Shown here: positions 5,938-12,248 of the stretch, one piece after another
Layout: each line of letters starts with the position of its first letter
How positions within the stretch are numbered: position 1 is the stretch's first letter
Assembly: GCA_016783865.1 (NCBI GenBank)
Contig: JADHVS010000087.1
Coordinates: 1-17,004, forward strand
Length of the DNA stretch: 17,004 nt
Direction of reading: 5' to 3'
Source of the DNA: Bacteroidales bacterium
GTDB taxonomy: Bacteria; Bacteroidota; Bacteroidia; Bacteroidales; SM23-62
Translations under genes and position numbers: made by a program
Notes under the pieces: model-generated
The model's input: only the letters and a program-made list of their open reading frames with translations
The model's database searches: none
Told to the model about the DNA's origin: nothing

Positions 5938-8521
5938 CTTTTACTTTCTCTATACGAACCGGCAATATGTTGTTATTCAGATAGACCTCCTGTGTTAAGT
6001 TCAGCGAATCCATGCCATTTGGCCTCAGAAAGGCTGTTTGATCAGGTAATTCATGCAAATTTTTGATGGTGTATGTTGATTCTCCCATTTCGGCCAGAAC
6101 TTTTACCTGTTCGCCTTCTTTTAACTTTCGCCTTTTCATTAATATCGGGGACAGGTATAACACATTCTCATCCACTACTTGTTTCAGATCATCCACCAGG
6201 TGGGTCAGACTGTTACCTCTGTATTTAAAGTGGTTATGTTCAATAATCAGTTTTATTGGATATTCTGCATTGACTTTCCGGATCCTGACCTTCAGGTAGT
6301 GGAATTCAGGTTTCGTCGTTTTAGTTTTTGGGGAAGGGATTTCTGTATATGATGACAGTTCCTTAAACAAATCCTGCGGTTTATAGTTGTCAAATCCGTA
6401 TTCCTGCATTGCCGAAGCAAGATCAGATATTATTCGTGTGATCGATCTGACACCCCCTGGTGTGGAGGTTACCCTTTTAACTTTTTTAAGTTTTCCTTCC
6501 AGGGTTAAAATATGTCCTTCATTCTCGAAAAAGTTCGAAATGGGAAAGAAAACATTGGCGTATTCGCTTAGTCCGGTCCGGAACATATTGCACTGAACAA
6601 GAAATTTCAGATTACCCAGGTTCGGATGGGGTGGGATGTTTCCTGTGATAAAAAGTGCAGTGATACCATCTTCCCTGACTTGTTTCACCATCTCATTGCC
6701 GGATGATCCCTTAATTGAACTGATTTTGGCATTCCAGTTTTTATTCCATTTTTGTCTGATCTTTTCTTCAGCAAGAGGTTGAAATCCAGGTAAATAATCT
6801 GGATGCATGCCTGAAAGTGTTCCTCCGGTCAGGCTTCCTTCATAACCCAGAAACATGATATTACATCTTGATTCTGTGCTTTTGAGGTAACTGAGGTTCA
6901 ACAGGCTGTTGACAGAATCCATTGCCCATGAATTTCGTAACAGTTCGTCACTTGCAATAATCAATAGATTTTTTGATTTTTCGAGTGCACTGATGATCTT
7001 TTCAGACTCGGAATGTGAAATGGCGGAGAGCTTCAGGGCTTTCTGAATATCAGCATTTTTAAACTGTTTCGTGATGCTTTCAGATAATCTGGAATTCATT
7101 TTCATAACCAGACCTGCTACTATTGCATAGAGAAAATTAACCTCTTCCCCGGGCGAATAATGCACCTCATGAGTTACAAAAGTAGATGTCCTTGTAGACA
7201 GATTATTTGCGTAAATAATATTCTTCCCGTTTATGAATGCCCTCCTTATTTTATGCTCGGCGAGTGGGTGTGAAATGGAAGCATCTGAGCCTATAACAAA
7301 GAGTGTGTCGGACTTTTCAATATCATTAATGGATGGGGGTGCATGTTGTGAATAATGCTGGTAGATCGTATTAAGAATTTGCTTATCCGGGTATGAGGAA
7401 TACAGATCAATATTATTTGATCTCATTACTTTCCGGGAAAATTTCTGCAGGGAATAATTATCTTCGATCGTATCCTGACCGGAACCCAATAATCCAAATT
7501 GGTTTCCTCTGTAGCGTTCCAGGTTACTTGCTGTATATTCGATGGCCTCGTTCCAGCTGACCTCGATCCATTTATTCTTTCTTTTAATCAGGGGTGCCGT
7601 GATCCTGGAAGGATGGTTGCTGATATCCGGTGGTATAAATTTTCCCCTGAGGCATAATTGGGGAGGATTGATGCGTTTACCGGGTTTGGGGCCGACATTT
7701 ATAACTGCATTGTTTCTTGCATTTACATTCATTGAACAACCAACTGAGCACAATACACAGGATGTTTCGACTGATTTATCCGGTAATCCTGTCCATTTTC
7801 CCAATTTCTCAGAGATTGAGCCGGTAGGGCATACATCCACACAGGCACCACAGAATTCACAACCGGCATCTTTTTGTGATTCATTGAATGCAGTTCCGAC
7901 AATAGTAGTGTTGCCTCTTTCGACAAAGGCCAGGACATTGCTGTTTCTCTCTTCGTTACATATTCTTACACAGCGGCCACACAGTATACACAGGTTATAA
8001 TCCAGATCATAAAACGGATTATTTTTTTCGGGAGGGAGCCCTCTGTAAGAAATAGGATATTTGATATCTTTCAAATCAAGATATTCAACTAAATCCTGCA
8101 GTTCACAGTCGCCATTGCTGGTGCAAAAATTACATCCTGTAATGGTGCCGACTTTTCTTGTGGTACGCATAAATTCTGTACACTCCATTTTATCTTTGCA
8201 CACCAGGCAGGTATACGGGTGTTCAGAGAGGGTGAATTCCAGGATTTCACTTCTGAGTTTTTGTAATTCCCGGGTTTTCGTCCGGATTTCCATTCCAGGC
8301 TCAATGGGTGTGGTGCAAGCTGTTGGAAATCCCTTCATGTTTTTAATTTCCACAATGCACAGCCGGCATCCGCCATACGGAGTTAAGTTCTCGAGGTAAC
8401 AGAGTGTAGGGATATAAATGTCTGCCTGTCTTGCAGCATCAAGCACAGTAAGTCCGGGACGGATTTTTATGGTTTTTCCGTCAATCCTTGCTGATCCGTT
8501 TATGTTATCACTTCCGGGCAT
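5930..8521 (-). CDS. NuoG / formate dehydrogenase alpha-like iron-sulfur subunit lacking the catalytic Cys/Sec
   Basis: This 863-residue large subunit resembles NuoG and NAD-dependent formate dehydrogenases. In order it has: a plant-type [2Fe-2S] domain (C41, C52, C55, C69); a His-Cys cluster region (H101, C105, C108, C114, then C130, C133, C139 in an enlarged segment ending DCELQDL); a double ferredoxin (C178, C181, C184, C188 and C221, C224, C227, C231); the molybdopterin-oxidoreductase [4Fe-4S] motif (C255, C258, C262, C290); a molybdopterin-type body; and a C-terminal dinucleotide-binding-like barrel (about 740-863). After NNID (369-372), formate dehydrogenases carry Cys or Sec followed by His; by eye, P378-D379 stand there. 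It is therefore probably not a formate dehydrogenase. No [FeFe]-hydrogenase H-cluster motif is present. It likely acts as an electron conduit between NuoF and partners. GAGG lies shortly upstream of the ATG. Confidence 0.82.
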   Translation of the reverse strand: MPGSDNINGSARIDGKTIKIRPGLTVLDAARQADIYIPTLCYLENLTPYGGCRLCIVEIKNMKGFPTACTTPIEPGMEIRTKTRELQKLRSEILEFTLSEHPYTCLVCKDKMECTEFMRTTRKVGTITGCNFCTSNGDCELQDLVEYLDLKDIKYPISYRGLPPEKNNPFYDLDYNLCILCGRCVRICNEERNSNVLAFVERGNTTIVGTAFNESQKDAGCEFCGACVDVCPTGSISEKLGKWTGLPDKSVETSCVLCSVGCSMNVNARNNAVINVGPKPGKRINPPQLCLRGKFIPPDISNHPSRITAPLIKRKNKWIEVSWNEAIEYTASNLERYRGNQFGLLGSGQDTIEDNYSLQKFSRKVMRSNNIDLYSSYPDKQILNTIYQHYSQHAPPSINDIEKSDTLFVIGSDASISHPLAEHKIRRAFINGKNIIYANNLSTRTSTFVTHEVHYSPGEEVNFLYAIVAGLVMKMNSRLSESITKQFKNADIQKALKLSAISHSESEKIISALEKSKNLLIIASDELLRNSWAMDSVNSLLNLSYLKSTESRCNIMFLGYEGSLTGGTLSGMHPDYLPGFQPLAEEKIRQKWNKNWNAKISSIKGSSGNEMVKQVREDGITALFITGNIPPHPNLGNLKFLVQCNMFRTGLSEYANVFFPISNFFENEGHILTLEGKLKKVKRVTSTPGGVRSITRIISDLASAMQEYGFDNYKPQDLFKELSSYTEIPSPKTKTTKPEFHYLKVRIRKVNAEYPIKLIIEHNHFKYRGNSLTHLVDDLKQVVDENVLYLSPILMKRRKLKEGEQVKVLAEMGESTYTIKNLHELPDQTAFLRPNGMDSLNLTQEVYLNNNILPVRIEKVKDV

Positions 8522-8536
8522 TAAACCTCACTTTAT

Positions 8537-8605
8537 GTCATCCTGAACTTGTTTCAGGATCTGTAACTTCATATTTATAAGATCCCGAAATTAATTCGGG
8601 ATGAC
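8537..8605. repeat. Inverted pair of REP-like palindromes between operon genes
   Basis: The first palindrome has ATCCTGAA (8540-8547) pairing with TTCAGGAT (8553-8560). The second has ATCCCGAA (8582-8589) pairing with TTCGGGAT (8595-8602). They face each other: GTCATCC (8537-8543) opens the pair and its complement GGATGAC (8599-8605) closes it, so the whole 69-base block can also fold as one long structure. Both units share GTCATCCYG and GGATCT ends with the element at 2723-2756. The pair occupies most of the 94-base gap between the nuoF-like stop and the large-subunit start. It could modulate mRNA stability or downstream expression. Confidence 0.75.
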
Positions 8606-8615
8606 TAACTCTTGT

Positions 8616-10481
8616 TTATTCGATGACTATAGCATCACCTGCAATGGCATCAAAGCGGCATATTTCATAGCAGGCCCTGCACTTAATGCATTTCTCCAGA
8701 TCCAGGAAATGGGGTTCACTTCTTGGTCCGGTTATAGCGTTTGTGGGACACACTTCAACACAGCGTTGACAACCGGTACACTTATCCTTGATTACACGAT
8801 ATTCTACCAGGTCACGACATACGGCGGCAGGACAACGGTCTTTCCCAACATGCTCATCATACTCATCTTTGAAGAGCTTCAGTGTAGTCAATACCGGATT
8901 AGGTGCAGTTTGTCCGAGACCACATAAAGAACCTTTTTTAACGGTATTTGCAATTTCTTCAAGGATTGAAATATCATCAGGTTCCGAATTTCCACTGGTA
9001 ATTTTTTCAAGGATTTCTGCCATTTGCTTTGTACCAATCCGGCATGGTGTGCATTTGCCACAGCTCTCCTTGCTGGTAAAATTCAGGAAGTATTTGGCCA
9101 CATCCACCATGCAGGTATCCTCATCCATCACAATCAATCCACCCGAACCCATTATGGATCCGGCACCTGAAAGGGACTCATAATCGACCGGCAGATCGAG
9201 GTAATCTTTTGACAGGCAACCACCCGATGGTCCACCCGTCTGTACTGCTTTAAACTCTTTCCGGGTTCCTCCTCCGATATCATATATGATCTCTCTCAGG
9301 GTTATGCCCATCGGAACTTCTATAAGTCCCGTCCTGCGAACTTTACCAACGAGGGCAAAAGTCTTGGTGCCTTTACTGTTCTGTGAGCCAATGCCTGCGT
9401 ATGATTTTCCTCCTTCACGCAGGATCGTGGGAATGGTGGCCAGGGTTTCAACGTTGTTGATATTGGTCGGATAGCCGTTCAGACCGGAGGAGGCAGGGTA
9501 GGGTGGGCGGCTGCGTGGCATCCCTCTGGACCCTTCAATGGATGCAATCAGGGCTGTTTCTTCGCCGCAAACAAATGCTCCTGCTCCTTCCTTAATCTGG
9601 ATATCAAGACTGAATCCACTCTTTAAAATATTCTTGCCCAGAAGGTTATGTTTATGAAGTTGATCCAGGGCTATCTTAAGGCGTTTAATAGCCAGTGGGT
9701 ATTCGGCACGAATATATATATAGGCCTGTAGCGCCCCGATGGCATAAGCTGCTATGATCATGCCTTCCAGGAGTGAGAAGGGATCGCCTTCCATCAGGGA
9801 GCGATTCATAAAAGCTCCCGGATCACCTTCGTCGGCATTACAAATCAGGTATTTTATGCTTCCTTTTGAATCATGGCATAACTGCCATTTTTTCCAGGTA
9901 GGGAAACCGGCCCCACCCCTGCCTCGGATACCTGCAATTTTAATCTCTTCAATAACTCCTTCAGCACCCATATCAAATGCTTTCAGCATACCGGCAAATC
10001 CTCCCCTGGCCGTATAATGTCTGATGTTTTCCGGATCAATAATCCCGCAATTCCTTAAGACGATCCGTTTTTGTTTTTTAAGCATGGGCTGTTCCCAGAG
10101 CGATTTTACGCCATCCTCAGGCTCTCTGCACTCTCCAAGGTGCCCAATCGGTTTGAAGGATGATCCGCCATTCAGGAAATAATCCGGAATCAGCTTTGAT
10201 AACCGCTCAGCATTAACGTTATTAAAACTGTGACGTGAAGATCCTGGTTTTTGAATATCCACCAATGGTTCCAGGTAACATGGACCAATACAGCCTACTT
10301 TTAATAGTTTTGCCTTCAGCTTCTCCCGGCTGAGGATCTGGTTGGTTTTTTCCCATACTTCTCCGGCTCCTGATGCGATCCCGCAACTTCCCATGCCAAT
10401 ATATATTACGGGTACAGGAGAGTTTTGAAGTTCCTGCCACTCATCCAAAGATTGTTTCTGAAGTGTTAGGAAATCATTCAT
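8616..10481 (-). CDS. nuoF: NuoF / HydB-type NADH-binding flavoprotein with C-terminal double ferredoxin
   Basis: This is the NADH:acceptor diaphorase subunit. NADH reduces FMN and electrons leave through iron-sulfur clusters. The layout matches HydB/HndC of soluble NADH-linked complexes rather than short complex I NuoF. There is an N-terminal thioredoxin-like [2Fe-2S] domain (C33, C64, C68 visible); FMN/NADH motifs GRGGAGFPTWKKW (187-199), NADEGDPGAFMNR (215-227) and GAGAFVCGEETAL (299-311); an SLBB region; and the [4Fe-4S] ligands C474, C477, C480, C520. C550/C555 (CPAAVC) precede a C-terminal two-cluster ferredoxin (C568, C571, C574, C578 and C598, C601, C604, C608). The 621-residue length is usual for this type. 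The ATG overlaps the nuoE stop by 8 bases (ATGAATGA). This subunit is the expected site of any flavin-based bifurcation, but the sequence alone does not prove it. Confidence 0.93.
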   Translation of the reverse strand: MNDFLTLQKQSLDEWQELQNSPVPVIYIGMGSCGIASGAGEVWEKTNQILSREKLKAKLLKVGCIGPCYLEPLVDIQKPGSSRHSFNNVNAERLSKLIPDYFLNGGSSFKPIGHLGECREPEDGVKSLWEQPMLKKQKRIVLRNCGIIDPENIRHYTARGGFAGMLKAFDMGAEGVIEEIKIAGIRGRGGAGFPTWKKWQLCHDSKGSIKYLICNADEGDPGAFMNRSLMEGDPFSLLEGMIIAAYAIGALQAYIYIRAEYPLAIKRLKIALDQLHKHNLLGKNILKSGFSLDIQIKEGAGAFVCGEETALIASIEGSRGMPRSRPPYPASSGLNGYPTNINNVETLATIPTILREGGKSYAGIGSQNSKGTKTFALVGKVRRTGLIEVPMGITLREIIYDIGGGTRKEFKAVQTGGPSGGCLSKDYLDLPVDYESLSGAGSIMGSGGLIVMDEDTCMVDVAKYFLNFTSKESCGKCTPCRIGTKQMAEILEKITSGNSEPDDISILEEIANTVKKGSLCGLGQTAPNPVLTTLKLFKDEYDEHVGKDRCPAAVCRDLVEYRVIKDKCTGCQRCVEVCPTNAITGPRSEPHFLDLEKCIKCRACYEICRFDAIAGDAIVIE

Positions 10482-10926
10482 ATTTATTCAATATTTCCTT
10501 CAATTTAATGACCGACATGTTGCTGTAAATAGTCTCGTCGATCATAACTACCGGAGCCAGGGCACAGCATCCCAGGCAGGCAACCCGTTCGAGGTCAAAT
10601 CTTCCATCTTCAGTTGTTTCATTCGTCGATATACCGATCTCAGATTTCAGGGCATTCAGAAGGAAATCACCTCCCTGAACATGACAGGCGGTACCAAGAC
10701 AAATTTTAATGGAATGCCTTCCGGGTGGATTAAACTTGAACTGGGCATAAAAGGATGCCACTCCAAAGACCTGGCTTCGGGAGATCCATAGATGGCTGGA
10801 TATTTTATTGACTGCTTCGGGGGTGATATATCCTTCAGAGCGTTGAACCTCCTGAAGGATCTTGATCAGGTTGCTTTTATCTCTTGCCGCAAAATTCTCA
10901 ACGATCGATTGAATGGAATCAGCCAT
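10474..10926 (-). CDS. nuoE: NuoE / HydC-type [2Fe-2S] thioredoxin-like subunit
   Basis: This is the small [2Fe-2S] subunit that accompanies NuoF/HydB in NADH-oxidising complexes and relays or stores an electron near the FMN. The 150-residue length is typical. An N-terminal helical bundle (SEGYITPEAV near 30-39) is followed by the thioredoxin-like fold with cluster ligands C76, C81, C117 and C121; a fifth cysteine, C120, sits beside the last. The VFGVASFYAQFKF segment before the first pair is a strong family signature. It is the first gene of the five-gene minus-strand operon. Its TGA lies inside the 8-base overlap with nuoF, so translation is probably coupled. No obvious Shine-Dalgarno precedes the ATG. 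A hairpin followed by a U-tract lies 57 bases upstream in the leader. Confidence 0.93.
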   Translation of the reverse strand: MADSIQSIVENFAARDKSNLIKILQEVQRSEGYITPEAVNKISSHLWISRSQVFGVASFYAQFKFNPPGRHSIKICLGTACHVQGGDFLLNALKSEIGISTNETTEDGRFDLERVACLGCCALAPVVMIDETIYSNMSVIKLKEILNKYE

Positions 10927-10982
10927 GTCAGAGAATTGAAATTGAGAATCGATAGTAAAATAAAATGCCCGGCTAAAAGTAG

Positions 10983-11024
10983 AAAAAAAACAGGACAGAT
11001 ATCAGCAAATAGGCTATATCTGTC
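10983..11024 (-). terminator. Hairpin with U8 tract in the leader of the nuoE operon
   Basis: GACAGATAT (10994-11002) and ATATCTGTC (11016-11024) form a 9-bp stem with a 13-base loop. On the minus strand the stem is followed after 3 bases by eight T residues (10990-10983), the shape of an intrinsic terminator. It points into the nuoE operon, whose start codon is at 10926. There is no minus-strand gene immediately to its right. It may be a leader attenuator of the operon or a stop for stray antisense transcription from the pntB side. The stem is AT-rich, so strength is uncertain. Confidence 0.45.
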
Positions 11025-11056
11025 TGGTATTTATAACCATTCTAAAACAATATCAT

Positions 11057-11098
11057 CGGTGAACGGTGAACGGTGAACGGTGATCAGTGAACGGTGAG
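11057..11098. repeat. 7-bp tandem repeat, CGGTGAA x6
   Basis: Six consecutive 7-base units without gaps: three perfect CGGTGAA copies (11057-11077), then CGGTGAT, CAGTGAA and CGGTGAG, each with one change. It lies in the spacer between the divergent nuoE operon and the pntB remnant. It is a short heptanucleotide microsatellite-like array with no coding potential and no spacers. Confidence 0.85.
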
Positions 11099-11147
11099 CC
11101 AAGGGAGTGAGGGTGGGGAGTTGAGCATGTGTTTCCAATTAAGGCGC

Positions 11148-11175
11148 TTCTGACTTCTGGATTCTGACTTCTTCT
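11148..11175. repeat. 7-bp tandem repeat, TTCTGAC-like x4
   Basis: Units TTCTGAC, TTCTGGA, TTCTGAC and TTCTTCT follow one another at exact 7-base period. The motif differs by one base from the TACTGAC array 56 bases further on, so the two arrays may share an origin. Confidence 0.7.
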
Positions 11176-11230
11176 AAAAAAAACCAGCACAAATTTAGCA
11201 GGCAAACACTCCACCCCAATCCCACACCCC

Positions 11231-11258
11231 TACTGACTACTGACTACTGACTACTGAC
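11231..11258. repeat. 7-bp tandem repeat, TACTGAC x4
   Basis: Four perfect consecutive copies of TACTGAC. This is the third heptanucleotide array within about 200 bases. The open frame of the pntB remnant starts immediately after it, because the repeat itself carries an in-frame TGA at 11255. Confidence 0.88.
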
Positions 11259-11826
11259 TTCATATATCCAACCTGGTAAAAAAGAACCTGACCATTTTAA
11301 TCGAATCCGATGCCGGTAATTCTTCATGCGCCAGTAACGAAGAATACGTGGATGCCGGTGCAGACAGGGGAAAGGGGTTGGTTAAGGAGATCTCCGTAAG
11401 TGATTTATCAGTATTGCTGAGTTATTCACGAAAAGTTGTCATTGTCCCTGGATACGGGCTTGCCGTCGCCCAGGCGCAGCATGTATGCAATGATATGGCA
11501 AAGCTGCTTGAAGAGAAGGGAGTGGAAGTTAAGTTCGCTATCCACCCGGTGGCGGGACGTATGCCTGGTCATATGAACGTATTGCTGGCCGAAGCGGAAG
11601 TCCCCACGAGCAACTGGTAGAGATGGATGACCCCTCCAGCCCGATCTTCGGTATGCCTATTATTAATGTGCATGAGGCCAGGAATGTGATAGTCATGAAA
11701 CGTGGAATGGGCAAGGGTTATGCGGCCATTGAGAACTTCCTGTTTTATACCGATAATACCAGGATATATTTTGGCAGTGCAAAGGACTCACTTCAGAAGC
11801 TGGTTGCGGAAATTAAATCGTTATAG
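11258..11826 (+). pseudogene. pntB: Decayed pntB fragment (NADP-binding domain III only)
   Basis: This is the remains of the beta subunit of proton-translocating NAD(P) transhydrogenase. Matching text begins near [10 protein letters not shown] and continues through [14 protein letters not shown] and [23 protein letters not shown]. The frame then breaks at about 11605: one T is missing after CCCC, turning [11 protein letters not shown] into VPTSNW and a stop (TAG 11618-11620). Reading resumes one frame over with PSSPIFGMPIINV, NVIVMKRGMGKGYA and a normal C-terminus ending at 11826. Between EMDD and PSSPIF roughly 25 codons are absent, including the NADP-binding GANDxVNP loop that family members have. 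The whole membrane domain II is also missing; the open frame before GLVKEIS (from 11258) does not look like PntB. Three independent defects make function very unlikely. A GTG at 11348 could be mistaken for a start. Confidence 0.85.
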
Positions 11827-11849
11827 GAATCTGAAAAATATTGCAATTG

Positions 11850-11881
11850 AAAGTGCCTTTAGGAATGAGGGCATTTTTTTT
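11850..11881 (+). terminator. Intrinsic terminator after the pntB remnant
   Basis: AAAGTGCCTT (11850-11859) pairs with AGGGCATTTT (11868-11877) in a 10-bp stem with two G-U pairs and an 8-base loop. It runs into eight T residues (11874-11881). It lies 24 bases after the pntB stop codon and is probably the gene's original terminator, outliving the gene. Confidence 0.8.
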
Positions 11882-12248
11882 GACGGATGTATGATTATTA
11901 GCTATAAATAGACTGGTTTTTATCACTAATTACTTGCCTGTATTTGAATGGGATATTTGCAGTATCATTGATGTTGGTAACTTTATCATAGTATTCTCAT
12001 ATATTCAGAATTATTTTACGTATATTTTTTGTTTTTAATGATTTGTTAATTAGATTGTTATACAGGTTATATCAATTTGTTATGTTGAGTTGTTATGAAA
12101 TGAGATGGATCAGGTTGCTTCATAATTACAATTAAGTGAAAATAATAGCTGTGCAACTACTGAAACATTTAGCGAGTCTTGGATTAGAGGGAATATAAAT
12201 CTCTGAAATCAAACACTAAAAGATTTTATACCTAAGAGAACGATAAGC
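11882..12248. other. AT-rich intergenic region before the large surface-protein gene
   Basis: No coding frame is supported. The stretch is AT-rich and must contain the promoter of the gene at 12249. I found no well-spaced TTTG / TAnnTTTG promoter pair and no clear ribosome-binding site. An in-frame TGA at 12204 bounds the downstream gene, so its start lies between there and the signal peptide. Confidence 0.6.

Noticed and set aside
5930..8521. Calling the large subunit an [FeFe] hydrogenase (HydA) because of the HydB/HydC-like partners
   Set aside because: The H-cluster signatures (TSCCPxW, MPCxxKxxE and the C-terminal CxxGC motif) are absent. The C-terminal part is molybdopterin-oxidoreductase-like.
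11103..11120. G-quadruplex in the G-rich stretch
   Set aside because: Only three clear G-tracts of three or more are close together; a fourth is lacking.
11057..11258. CRISPR array
   Set aside because: The repeats are 7-bp direct tandem units without spacers, and no cas gene is present.
11623..11826. Independent small gene starting at ATG 11623
   Set aside because: It is the out-of-frame 3' end of the pntB remnant, recognisable by SSPIFGMP and MKRGMGKGYA, not a gene of its own.
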